A DNA stretch of 64,000 nt from Aplysia californica (taxonomy: Eukaryota > Mollusca > Gastropoda > Aplysiida > Aplysiidae). The DNA lies in contig NW_004797591.1 of assembly GCF_000002075.1 (NCBI RefSeq), positions 718,567-782,566 of the forward strand. The letters are read 5' to 3'. Under the pieces are notes generated by a model, which searched no databases, had not been told where the DNA came from, and worked only from the letters and a program-made list of their open reading frames with translations. Every line of letters starts with the position of its first letter. Position 1 is the stretch's first letter. A program made the translations under genes and the position numbers. Below are positions 1 through 11,487 of the stretch, one piece after another.

Positions 1-2220
1 CTGAAACTTTCCGAAATCACAAAAGAGTTCCCCTACCAGGTCTGTATACTTCGTGACTTAGTTCCCGGTTACCGGGTCTGTATACACTTCGTTATTTTAA
101 ATGTTCACAATATTTCCTAAAATTGGCGTTGATTGACAATGGTGTTTTGTTACACAGCACCCCATCTTCCATGATCCCCTGCTGCTGCTCTTGCACATGT
201 TATTTGGCATCGGTTCGCAAATGGGTCAGAATATTTCGCCGGTCTTGTTGGTGGGTAGTAATGCCTGGGTGACTACTTTAAATACTCTCATCTCAACAAC
301 ATCGACAGTAGTTCTTTTCCGTTCAACCAGCCTTGAAGGTGTGTGCTAGAATTTCAGTTGAGGCTTCAAGTAGCTTCCCAGTCACATTCCTGATTCCAGA
401 GGGCCGATACGAGTGCCTTATTGTCAGCGGTGCTAAATCTAGACATACTGTTTGGGCGACGCACTGCAAAAGATTTCAATGAAATTATGTATTTTATTTT
501 AAAAAGTGATTATCAAGTCCATCTCATTTATTTTTTTCTGAATTTTACTCTCCCATACAGTCTCACCGTGAAAAAAGGCCCTCTTTGCATTATTATGAGA
601 TTATCTCAATATCTGGGTTATTTATAGATAACCAAACACAAATCCCTACGAGTACATTTTAGTGATAGGCAAATCACATGAAAAAGAAATCAAAATCAAA
701 AGGCTTCTTAGAGTATCTTTAATCCGTGATTGAAAAGTGTTGTTGTGCACCGACTGGCCTTTTATTTCTCTCTGGAATGACGGAGCGCCCCTCAAGTTTG
801 ACACTCGGGATGTCACAGCTAACCATTTAAAAATAGAATTATTCAGAAATTTGAATTGTAATTTGGTAAAAAAACTAGTATCGGTTTCATTTTGCTTTTT
901 TCACACAAGTAGGGTAACTGATCAGACTTTCAATTTAGCAAATTAAAAAAAATGGCGCCAAAATTTTAAAAAGGCGTTCTGTCGGCTTATGGCAGAATAC
1001 ATACGCTTTGTCTTCTTGTCACTGATTGGCTTCCTTCCTGCCCATCCCACCTCCCCACCCGTATTTTGTAGAGATTCAGACAATCCTGTGATCTGGCAAA
1101 GCATATCTAGTTACAGTTGCTGCAGAATAATTTCCCTTGATAACGATGTTGTGCAGTCTGGCTACCCTAACCTCCCAAACCCAAACTCAAATCCTTACCG
1201 GAACCTTAACCCTAACCAATTGACAAAGCACAGGTAGGCCATGGTCTCTAAGTTGGGATTTATTGGAGAACAGATTATCACTGTAGATATATGGTCAAGT
1301 GGACTGGCAATAAAAAAGATGAGGAAAATTGCATATGTAACAAACTTTTCAATTGCTTTTAATGTTAGTTCAATCAGATGGTCAAGTAAGGCTTTACATT
1401 CATACCAAGAAAACACTGGTTTCAGCAATTTGTAAGAAATAGAGGGGCAAATTGTCACCAATGTCAGCATGCTAGTTTGCATAAATCCAGCTATTAGATT
1501 AGGTGTGAAATTGCTCAAAATCAAGATATCTAAAGATGTGCACACATTACAAGCTAGTCATTTCTTTGGCAATAGAAACACAAGTGGTAGGAGGGCTCCA
1601 ATGGCTGGTCCTACTTTTTTTCTTTCCGTCTGGTGTTTTTGTCTGTCTGTCTACAATCTTACTCTTTCCCAGCACAAAATGACCGTTATTGTATTGATGT
1701 GTGTCTGTTTACTCCCCCCCCCCCCAAAAAAAAAGAAAGCCATTGAGGCAAAGTGCTCTGTGCTCTCTACCCGCCCAATATAAAAAAATAGGATGGTCAG
1801 CTGGAGTTTAAAAATGTTTCTTTTAACTGTAACAAAATACTCAATCAATGGGTGACCTTAGGCAAGAGTTCAAGAAACCTGGCTAGCAGTTTATGACCCT
1901 GGTAGTTTCATATCGTGCCTATTTTTTACTACCGTATTTGAGTGTTCGCTTGAGGGCAAGGACGAGAAAGGTGGAGAAGAGTGTTACATTGTATCCTGTG
2001 ATCCTTTGATAATACGCAAGTGATCAATATATCTGTCCCACTTGATATCGCACCAGATGTGCATGCTGTAGTTAATGATGGATGAGTAGTGTAATGTTTG
2101 GCCTAGTGTAAATTTCATGGATGCTTAAGGTAGTAAATCTTTTTACTGTAGTGCTATTTTATCCGGTTTGACAGCCGAAAAACCATCAAAATTTCAAGTG
2201 CAGCAAAATTGATAATGAAA
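1..2220. other. Upstream DNA without recognised gene
   Basis: Short open frames occur on both strands but none resembles a known protein or shows convincing splice structure. It holds a C-rich run next to poly-A near 1715-1735 and a weak TTAACCCTAACC string near 1203. It may contain the untranslated first exon of the plus-strand transporter gene, which cannot be placed from sequence alone. Confidence 0.5.
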
Positions 2221-2575
2221 CAAAGGAAATCATCGCATGTAATACCAATTCTGAAAGAACTGCACTGGCTTCCAGTAAAATAAAGGATCAAATATAAAAC
2301 AGCCTTTTTCTGTTTTAAATGTACTGCACCTATTTATCTAAAACAATTCCTGGAATTATATCACCCACCCTGAGCCATTAGATCAGCCACTGACAATCTA
2401 ATTCTTAGAACCCCAAAACAAAATTACAAAACATACCGCAAGTGTTCTTTTTTATTTGGTCTCCATGTATGGAACAAACTCCCATATAAAATAAAAAGTG
2501 CCTCTACCATTCACATTTTCCACAAACAGTTGAAGCATTTCTATTCACAAATGCATACCTGTCAAAACGATACTG
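2221..2575 (+). mobile_element. LINE 3' fragment (reverse transcriptase C-terminal region, CR1/L2-like)
   Basis: Translation in one frame gives PILKELHWLPVK, then KYKTAFFCFKC, a SLRS-like stretch (AIRSATDNL), a YRKCSFLFGLHVWNKLP block and a final FHKQLKHF. This ordered set (LHWLPV, WNxLP, FKxxLKxxF) is typical of the segment after the reverse-transcriptase domain in CR1/L2/Rex-type non-LTR retrotransposons. The frame carries at least two in-frame stops (after LPVK and after YHPP), and only the 3' end of the element is present, so it is a dead 5'-truncated copy. The clade is an inference from motif memory. Confidence 0.75.
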
Positions 2576-2632
2576 TTATACATGCATGTGTATGCCTGAC
2601 TGAGAGACTGAAGAAATAGTGTGTGGGAATGA

Positions 2633-2698
2633 GAAAGAGAGAGACACACAGAGAGAGGGAGAGACAGAGAGAGAGAGAGAGAAAGACAAAGACGGAGA
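2633..2698. repeat. GA-rich simple repeat
   Basis: Imperfect GAGA/CAGA microsatellite directly after the LINE fragment. DNA from here to 3619 is AT-rich and shows no recognised feature. Confidence 0.85.
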
Positions 2699-3617
2699 GA
2701 ATGGAAATGTTGTTCTATTTATAGAGAGCGAATGTTTTTATAGAATGTTTCTAACTATTCAAGTTTCATTTTTATTATGACCGTTCATGAGTTTTTATTG
2801 CGTTCTATATTTTTAGTGAACGCCTGGCCAGGCTCGCTGTGTGACTATTTTTTTAATAGAAATTTTTATAAATATAATATACATATATATTTATAATACT
2901 ATGTTTTATGTACACACATGTTCATTAATTTTTAAGCCAGTTTGACAATCGCAGTTTTCTGCATTGTGTTAGGAATCTCTTAATAAAAGTTAATACCTGT
3001 ATGAAAATGCATTTTATGCCACATATTAATTTACTAGAACAGTTAAGAGTTATTTTGTTTTTGCATACTGTAATGTATTTTGTTGTGTGACAGCTTGCCA
3101 TAATCAGGAAAAATGGAAGCTCTAAGAAAATCTATAATGTAATAGCTATGTTATAATATAATATTGTTAATGAAAAATTAGGCAGTTGTAAACCTGTGTT
3201 TTAAGATTTTTTACTGTTTCGCAAAAAGAAAAAGACCCTTTCCTTCCTTTCTGCTCATAGTGTTTTATAGCAACAACAGGAAGGGGAGGAAATCTAAACA
3301 CGAGAACAGCCTTGAGATCAATAGTCCAATAGCCATAAAGTGTTAAAGCTGTGCTACACTTTGCATTAGTTCCATAATAATAAGTGCAGTGTGAAATAGG
3401 CCAGGTGTTTAAAACAATTATCTGAGAGGAAATTGTAAAGTATTTTTTTTTGTCTGATAGATTAACAAATATCAAGAGTTTGTGTATTGTTTAGCAAACC
3501 CAGGAAATAATTCTAAATATTTTATGCTGTAGCACAATCACAGACAAAAGCATATAAATGTAAACTACATGCTGCGTGTAGCGTCAACTTTTCAACTATT
3601 TTCTTAAGGTAGGTTTT

Positions 3618-3847
<230 letters not shown>

Positions 3848-4224
3848 TATTAAAAAAAATTTTTCTTGTGAAAACATATGCTTTGGAAGATTTGAAATGA
3901 CTTATTTTAGAGAATATAAATGTTTCTCCATGTGTCTCTTTATCTGCTATAGTTGTATAGCAGGGATGTTTTTCAACAATAGAGAAAGCTAGGACTAAGA
4001 TTTTAAACAAGCTGCTCTCTTGTTTTTCTTTCTGTGTTTTCAAGTGATCAATTAAAAAAAAAATAGTTGTTTTAATGGGTTTACGTAGCTGTTGGATATA
4101 TAGATCTATATCTATTTTTTGCTATGCTGTAACACGATGAGAGATCTGTACCAGCAATAGAGAGACTTGAAAGCCAGCAGAATCTCCTTCAACTGATCAG
4201 TATTTTTTTTCCTTCTCATTTCAG

Positions 4225-6111
4225 ATATCTTTGGCATATATTTGTTATCCTGGCCTGCTCATCACCATGGATAAAAGTAAAACAGTAATCCTGGAGATAA
4301 GTTCTGAGGACAGTCGCAGCTTGGAGACGGCCTTCAAAGGCATTGTGGCTGCTGTGTTCTATGGCGTATGCTCTGTTTCCTCTGCGTTTGTCTCCAAAGC
4401 TCTGATGGACACTCTCGACTTTGATTATCCAGTGACTATCATGGTGGCTCAGATGATTTTTACTATCGTGGTACTGGAGTTGTTGAGCATATTCCGGATC
4501 ATTGAACTGCAGGCATTCACCCTAAAAAGGGGTTTGTCATTTGCGGCACCCTCGTTTTTTTATGGGACCAATGCTGTTTTAGCACTGACGGCTCTTTCAC
4601 ACATGAACATTGCGATGTACGGTGTGCTTAAGAGATGTGTTCCACTTTCTACCATGCTTTTGTCTGTGATTGTGCTTAAAAAAGGCTTTCCGTCTCGAAA
4701 AACTACGTCAGCTGTCGTGTTGTTGACAACTGGATGCGTCATAGCAGGTAAGATATAAGAAAAAAAACTGTTGGTTGGAGCCAAGGTGTTAAAGGTAAGT
4801 GATGTTTCCTTTCCATATGTGTATGTTGAAGGCTGGTTGAGAGTAATTTTAAACATGTATTGTTTGAGCTAGTTTTGTACAAATTGAGATATTGACTTTT
4901 AATGGGTGTTGTGCCTACAGTGTTCTATTTCAAGGTACATATATTAAGATTCCTGAATTTTTCCTGTTGAAAATATTCCTTCTGTGGGGGTGTGAGGACT
5001 TTTTGTCTGGCAGAATTTTAACAAATTGGTTCTTCTAAGTAAACTTCATTGTTGTCCATGCCTCACACCTATTCATGTTAATAGAAAACATAGAGTAACA
5101 ATAATTATTTTTTTGTATAAACCAGAAGCACAGGCCCTGAACACTTATTACTTGCTGTTTATGCATATATTATGTATTTAAAAGGGTTGTTAAAATTTGA
5201 ATGGACCAGCATGCATGAAACGTATCATCGTGTAAGTTGCTGAAATTGTATAATATTGTGAAGGGACTAGAGCCACCAGGGAGTGGGCACTATAGAAGTG
5301 ATTTTTTAATATCATCGTCATCATCGTCATCATCATTAATACATAATTATTATTATTATTTTTATTATTATTATTATTATTAATACTATTATTATTATGA
5401 AAATATTTAAAAGAATTTTTTTAAAATTTCTTGTACTGGTAGTGATCTTTTCTCTTCTTCCATCATGAAGGTTATGGTGACCTTGGCTTCAACTTGACTG
5501 CCTATATCTGTGGCATTGGCAGCAACTTCACGCAGGCCCTGTACCTCCTGCTGGTGCAGAAGTTCTCGGAGCGTCATGTATCTGTGGTGGAGACGCTTCA
5601 GCTCAACAGCTTCAACACTTTGCCTTTGCTAACACTTGTAGCGCTGGTTAACGGGGAACTGTTCGCGGTGCATAGTTATCCCAAATTGACAGAACTTCAG
5701 TTTCTGTTAATGTTCTTCATGGCCATCAGCGTGGGCATGCTGCTGAATTACTCTCTGTTCCTCTGTACCAGTTTGACCAGCGCCTTGACCACTAGTGTCG
5801 TCGGTGGCCTGAAGGCACTCGTTCAGACTCTTCTTGGCTTGGTGACATTTGGAGGCGTATCTCACAATATGGCTACTTTCGTTGGGATCAGCATGAACCT
5901 GTCTGGCGGCATCGGCTACATCTGGGCTCGGTACACGGAGAATAAATCTGGGTTGCAGAGCCTCAAAAAGGTCATGAGCTTCTCACAAATTGGGAACTCT
6001 GGTCTGTCGAATGGTCAAGTTCAAAATGTAGAAAGGAATGGGTATCAAGGGGACGAGATAATGTCCCATCGCTCCATAGCCACTCCCTCATCAAACTCTG
6101 AAGAGTCATGA
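4225..6111 (+). CDS. SLC35D3: SLC35D-family nucleotide-sugar transporter, SLC35D3-like (two coding exons)
   Basis: Coding exons 4267-4747 and 5471-6111 join to 373 residues; the stop is at 6109-6111. The start is ATG 4267 in a strong CACCATGG context. A polypyrimidine/CAG acceptor ends at 4224, so 4225-4266 is 5' UTR and a further untranslated exon lies upstream. The donor (CAG/GTAAGA) and acceptor (ATGAAG/G) restore the sequence IAGYGDLG. Hydrophobic segments fit the ten-helix drug/metabolite transporter fold. MYGVLKRCVPLSTM, the YGDL turn, SALTTSVVGGLKAL and a GGIGYIWA-like last helix match the SLC35D group, with SLC35D3 the best remembered match. Family members exchange nucleotide sugars in the ER/Golgi membrane; SLC35D3 itself has been linked to vesicle trafficking. 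The hydrophilic Ser/Asn-rich C-terminal tail is cytosolic in this family. Family membership is firm; the exact orthologue and substrate are inference. Confidence 0.88.
4267..4747 (+). CDS. SLC35D3: SLC35D3-like coding exon 1
   Basis: It contains 160 codons plus one base and covers the cytosolic N-terminus and about the first five helices. It ends in a consensus donor, CAG/GTAAGA. Confidence 0.88.
4748..5470 (+). other. Intron of the SLC35D3-like gene
   Basis: A 723-bp phase-1 GT-AG intron. It contains an ATT/ATC trinucleotide microsatellite at about 5310-5398; otherwise it is AT-rich and featureless. Confidence 0.85.
5471..6111 (+). CDS. SLC35D3: SLC35D3-like coding exon 2
   Basis: Starts after a pyrimidine-rich acceptor, encodes the C-terminal half (helices 6-10) and a polar tail of about 60 residues ending SSNSEES, and stops at TGA 6109-6111. 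Confidence 0.88.
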
Positions 6112-7687
6112 CGCACTGTGCTCATATTACATTTGTTCATTCCATTGTGTAGAGCATTATTTGCAATGTATATTCTTTAAAAAAGAATGAATTAAGGACT
6201 TGCTTTATACGTGCATGGCAAAGTAAGAATTCTGTCCTTGTGCTATGTTTAGCAGTAAGTATATAAATTGAAGTGGCCACAAAAAGTCTTTCTTTACAGC
6301 CTCTCATTGTTGCTGAAATTAAATTCTGTCAGATCAGTTCTAATGTCTATGGATTTTAGAAAAACTATTGTTATTGGGTTCTCTCCAGCCTGTCATTTAC
6401 ATTTTTTGGGGAGTTTACAATTTACCATACACATGTGTAAGGGTGCTTATTGCAGGGATTCTTTCTCTCTGGCTCCGGACACTGCCTTCTATTGTCTTTG
6501 TTATTGATGTTATTCTGATGGCTGAATGAACATGGCTTCCGTATTGTGATGTGCGTCTTGACTGCACTCAATACAGTGGTACGTCTCTGGTACCAACATA
6601 ATAGACACTGAGAAACCTGTAGTCCCCCCCTTCCCCGAACTGCATACCAAAAATTCCCTCAAATCAGCAACTTTTTTTTCTTCAATGGGATCTGCAACAC
6701 TTTTACATTAAAAAATGTTTGTGCCAACAGGGACAGCAAAAATTAAAGAGTAGTGGAATAATGAGTCTTCTTTAATAGTGAAAGAAGCCAACCATGTCTC
6801 TGCACTGACTCACCAACTGCTCTTTGTCTGTCTGTACACCCTGCATATTAGTTCACTGAGGCTTGGCTTCTCCTTCCTTCTGTACACAAACACAATCATT
6901 ACACTAGTGTTATCTGGGACTCTAAAATGCCACCTATTAACCTTTGGTCTTTTTTTCCTCTTATTTATGTAGCGGCAAAGTTTTAGTATCAGAATCAGGC
7001 TTGGTTATTTTTACCTAATTTCATTGCAGCCTCATCTGTAATCCTTTGTTGTATCATATTTATTTGCCGTAAATATTCAAAATGACATTTGGGGTTTTCA
7101 TGTTTCTGGTTTTCAGGGTCTTAAATGTTTTTATATAAATTTAGCTTTTTGTTTTTCATTTGCCTTCGTAAGTTTCATGGTCATATTTAGACCTACCCAT
7201 AATACACTTAATTGGAATGTCAGACTGGATTTTTGGACTGCCTGATGGAGTATATTGTTGGTTATGTTTTTGGGGACGGGGATGACATTTTCAACTGTTT
7301 CCAGCTTTTGGTTTGTTGAGATATGGAGATATTTTGTGTTTCAGAACTTAAAAGTGTTTTGATTGTTAAAAAAAAAAAGAAACAATATAACAAACGTATA
7401 TAAGTTAAACATATCCATTAAAATGTTATGGAATCAATTTTCTATAATGTATTCAGTGTTTTCATTGAGATATTAAGGATGTTACAGCTTTGGAGGAGAC
7501 ATATATTATTGGTTCTGGTGTGTGACTTTTCATCTAATGTAGCTTGTAATTTAGTTGAAGTGCCAGCTTCCAAGTTTAATGAATATGTTCCTTAATATGA
7601 GCAAACAATCAATATTCCTGTTCCTGAATTCATCATGCTATAGTTTATATAATATGTCGATGTCATTGTGTCTTTGTAAATCTGACT
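6112..7687. other. 3' UTR and downstream DNA of the SLC35D3-like gene
   Basis: No AATAAA close to the stop marks a clear 3' end, so the 3' UTR length is unknown; long 3' UTRs are common in molluscs. The rest is AT-rich, with only short non-homologous reading frames. Confidence 0.4.
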
Positions 7688-8082
7688 TTGGACCCCCCCT
7701 AGGGGCTGTGCTACTGATTGAAGTGTCTTTAAGCCATTCCCAAAGTGGGGACATTACAATGTTCTGTTGCTCAGTAGAGTTTTAAATGAGCTGATTCATC
7801 AATGTCATGCTCATGACTGTGCCGGAATTGCAACAGAGAATTGCTGCTTTTTCTTTCCTCATCCTTACTATTGTCATTTTCCTCTACTTCTTTTGTATGT
7901 TTGTCACTCTCTTGTGACCCACTATTTCCAGGGTGCCTTGATAGCCAAAGTAGACTTTGTGCTGTTGAACCTAGAGAGGTGAGCAGAGTAAGCCCAATTC
8001 CCTGTAAGGACTTCTCTGTTGACATTCACCCCTTGGCACTCATATGACCGTATGCAGTTGCGAGTGCCGTAAAACCTCTACT
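7688..8082 (-). repeat. Dispersed repeat family A, copy 1
   Basis: Reverse-orientation copy of a repeat of about 390 bp also found at 23262, 40755 and 50724. Its head (right end here) reads TTTTACGG(C/A)(G/A)CTCGCAACTGC, followed by AAGGTCATATGAG; its tail ends in GCACTGCCCC-G-run. The family head can fold, because GGCGCTC pairs with GAGCGCC. There is no poly-A tail, tRNA box or clear terminal inverted repeat, so SINE versus MITE is undecided. Confidence 0.85.
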
Positions 8083-8670
8083 AAAAAAGTAATTTAAAAA
8101 TCTGACTTTAAAGATTCTTTGGGCAAATGCAAGTATAAGTTTAGCTGTTGAATATGGTTGTTTGTATTGCTGTTTCTAAAGCTAATATAATTTTTTTTAA
8201 AGGGTGAAGTTATCTTATTATGTTTGTAAATGTTGGATCAAATAATCTTTAACTGTTTTTGTACAATGTGGAACTCCCTACAGGAGAGACATTCATGAAC
8301 AGTTATTGGAGCACAGATTGGAACTGCTAAATCTGCATTACATTTTTAGATAGATTTTGATTTATTTGAATTTAGGAATGAAGCAAAAGTTAATGTCATA
8401 TTCTTATAACATCCTTTAATGAATTGCTTTGATCCAAAGGTGAACAGATGAATGTGCTAACACAACACGTTTTTGTAACATTTTAATCTTTACTCAGCCA
8501 GTCTCGATCTCTATGCTAGCTGTGTGACTTTTTCCTGGGGGGGTTCAAGCCATTTTGGAAGTGCGAAGATTTGTCTTATCTTTTTTCCCGACTAAAGTGG
8601 GACTTGGCCTCTTTAATATTTCTGTAATTTCAGTCTGAGTGACTCCTTACAGCAAGCCTTTTTATTGTCA
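8083..8670. other. Intergenic DNA, nothing recognised
   Basis: AT-rich sequence without a supported gene or repeat. Confidence 0.5.
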
Positions 8671-8741
8671 ATGAAAATATTTAGACAATTACACAATTCC
8701 ATAAAATATAATGAATTGTGTAATTGTCTAAATATTTTCAT
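8671..8741. repeat. Perfect 29-bp inverted repeat (hairpin)
   Basis: Left arm 8671-8699 and right arm 8713-8741 are exact reverse complements (ATGAAAATATTTAGACAATT and onward) with a 13-base loop. The lack of any mismatch suggests recent origin or selection. It could be a foldback transposon end or, if transcribed in the transporter 3' UTR, a double-stranded RNA stem. Confidence 0.95.
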
Positions 8742-9240
8742 ATGCTTTAATTTCTTATTATGAGACTTTCCAGACATCCTTTAGTTACTGAGTGTCTGTA
8801 TGAGATTTTTCCTGACTTCCCCTCCCCTTTGAGTGTCTGTGTGTGAGAATTTCCAAATGTCCTCAATTGTTTGAGTACCTATTTATGATGTATCTGTCAT
8901 CATGTCATTATTTCCATAAGTGCCGCCTTTTATCATTTCGTTCTTCCAAGGCTCTCCTTTGTTCACAGTATTTTCAGACATGTGAGGTGAAACACTATAT
9001 AATGTTCATTCCGAAGCTTTTTAAGAATTAATAACTGCTGGTGTCTGATAGAATGCCTAGGTGGTCACAAGCAGAAAGTTCGCTTCAAGTTATCAATCTT
9101 TTTGCTCTTTCAAAATCGAATACTCATAATATGTAAAGTTCATGAAGCAGAAGAAATAAATAACAAGTTGATGTGAGGGGTGCTGACGAACTTACTTACT
9201 TCGCTGATTTTAGTTGTATGGAAATAGAAGTAAAATATAT

Positions 9241-9425
9241 GGTTTGAGTTTGTACAATTCATTAGTATGAAATGATGAAAGACATTATATTTAACTTGCT
9301 GAAAGTGGCATCAGTAGAAAATCTACAAATTGCTTTGTTGATTGTTTACCAATATCTCCATTCATGGATAGCGACAAATAACTCATTTTGTCAGCAGGCC
9401 TGGTGCATATATTATGATGTTTTGT
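9241..9425 (+). repeat. Dispersed repeat, partner of 15941-16117
   Basis: Shares TTGAGTTTGTACA, ATTAGTATGAAATGAT, AAAGACAT, a TGGCATCA/GACATCA block and TCATTTTGTCA in the same order with 15941-16117. Two diverged copies are present; the class is unknown. Confidence 0.7.
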
Positions 9426-10044
9426 ATGCTTTATGCAAATTTAGGGCTCTGTGGCAAAACCCACTATGAATCAAACTAACGTTAAAAAAAGTTTTTCACT
9501 TATCTCCATCCTGGTTTCGGACTCTCTCGCCCAAAACTCGCTCTGTATCTTTTTGACAGCATCAGGAATCTCCTTTTCTTGTGTCTGCATCTTTTACTGG
9601 AATTGTTTTATCAGTTTTTTGTTCCATTGGGCCATTCAAATGTAGCGATATGGGTGAACTGTCTGTTTAAAGTTTGCAACTTTTATTTCTGTTATTATGG
9701 GGAGCTGTCTCTTGATAAGATGTGGGAGTCACAGTGTGGCTAACATTTTGTACTGCTTATAGGCCTGAAACTACTAGTGGTTTATTCTCTATTTATTTTC
9801 CTACTTCCTTTTGCCGTCCAAGTGGTTTGAAAGTCTAATACAGCTTCAGTATTGTTTTGTTGACTTTAGTTCTTGATTTTTAGTAGGTCTTTCTGCTCTG
9901 ACATTATAACTAAGACTTACAAGCCAAGCTGTTTGACATGTATTTATATGTATTGTAATGAGCTCACAGGCAGCTCAGTACAGTTTTAGCAGTATAATCA
10001 TCTCTAGTTATTTAGGGTTGTATACTTTGTTATTATGCTGAAGC

Positions 10045-10185
10045 CACGAGAAAAGCCTGTAAGCAGTGCATCTCCATGAGTGGACATGAAGCTTTTAAAT
10101 GGCCAAAATGTGGCAAACTCTTCTCTTCCAGACTTTTTCTCACAGGCCATATCAGGAGCCACAAGTCATTTTGGCCCTTATTTCT
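10045..10185 (+). pseudogene. C2H2 zinc-finger fragment
   Basis: The frame from 10076 reads KWPKCGKLFSSRLFLTGHIR then SHK, which matches the C2H2 finger pattern CxxCGKxFxxxxxLxxHxxxH with Trp in place of the first zinc-binding Cys. Just upstream, in another frame, is EKPV, resembling the TGEKPY inter-finger linker. One finger with a lost ligand, a frame break before it and no exon structure suggest a decayed piece of a zinc-finger gene. A single degenerate exon cannot be excluded. Confidence 0.45.
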
Positions 10186-10997
10186 TCTATTTCCCCTTAA
10201 GAAATGCTATCCTCAGCAGATGGACTGGTCATTGTCAGAAAAATATGGACAAATTATCATTATTGTTATTATTTTGTTTTTGCATCCTGAAAAGTATACA
10301 TTTTTTCTGTAACTGAAACCCTTTGAGTAAATAATGTGGATGCCTGGGTGAGCGTTACTTTTTTCCCACATGCCCTGTCGGGCAACCGACATTATAACCA
10401 TCTACTTGCCGAGAAGGAAAGTCAACTTGCCCATTTCCAAACATGAAAACCGTTAGACTGTCTAGATCTAAATATCAAGAAAGGGAAAATTTGCAAATAG
10501 TACTGATACATGATATAAAATAATAAAATCATGTGTTGATATGCTAGTACATGTAATCTGCTTTAACATTGAATACTTTATTTTTATACTTTTCTTTTTA
10601 ATTATCTCATGAATATTATGGCCAAACACAAATTCCAAAACGTTCCCTGTCTTCATGATGTGTTTATGTCTGTTTTATACTCTCCTAGCTCTGTCACCAC
10701 TTTGCCACCACCTTTCTAAGGCAAGTGTCGCATTGTAGTCCATAATATCTAGCGTCGCATTGTAGTCCATAGTACCTAGCCCTTCCATGCCGATGTGCAT
10801 CAACATGGACAGGACATCTGTGTTGAGCTTTTCCCTCCAGTCAGATCTGATTCGCTTACATGGCTAAAAAATTCCATTGCAATCACTTCCTTGTTCTCAC
10901 ACCGGGTATGAAACTGTCGCCATGACCCAGTTTAGACTAGATCTAAAGCAAGGAAGTGATAGTCTAAAGGTCTAGGCCTAGCAGCAGCAGTAGTAGT

Positions 10998-10998
<1 letters not shown>

Positions 10999-11053
<55 letters not shown>

Positions 11054-11129
11054 CCTCTCCCTCTCCCCCTCTCCCTCTCCCTCTCCCCCCCTCTCTCTCT
11101 CTCTCCCTCTCCCTCTCCTCTCTCTCTCC

Positions 11130-11207
<78 letters not shown>
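10999..11207. repeat. (CT)n / (CCCTCT)n microsatellite
   Basis: CT tract of about 200 bp with an interior of CCCTCT hexamer units. The reading frames through it are artefacts. Confidence 0.97.
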
Positions 11208-11209
<2 letters not shown>

Positions 11210-11487
11210 GTGATTATAATTAGGTACACAATGACAATTAATAACAATAGGCTTAGCTGTCCTAGAGCGGATTAATAGCCTGTGCCAGTGTCATCGATGG
11301 ATGCCAGCATTAAGAGAATACTCAAAGATAATGACTTCCCCGGTCCTGCAGATTTTAAGCAGCCATTCTACCTGCCCGACCATGGGTCTCAATATTCCGC
11401 TATTTAGCGGATTTCCCCTACCGCCATTTCCTCCGCTAAACTCCGCTACCGCGACAGCGGGCCAATCAGAAAGAGAGTTGTTGGAAG

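Noticed and set aside
1195-1215. Telomere-like TTAACCCTAACC string
   Set aside because: Only about two units; far too short to call an interstitial telomere. Similar weak strings near 23875 and 61850 were also dropped.
1195-1545. Minus-strand frame of 116 codons
   Set aside because: No recognisable motif, no splice partners and AT-rich composition like its surroundings.
4231-4266. Longer N-terminus for the transporter starting at a non-ATG codon
   Set aside because: A splice acceptor ends at 4224 and a strong Kozak ATG lies at 4267; the extra residues would be 5' UTR.
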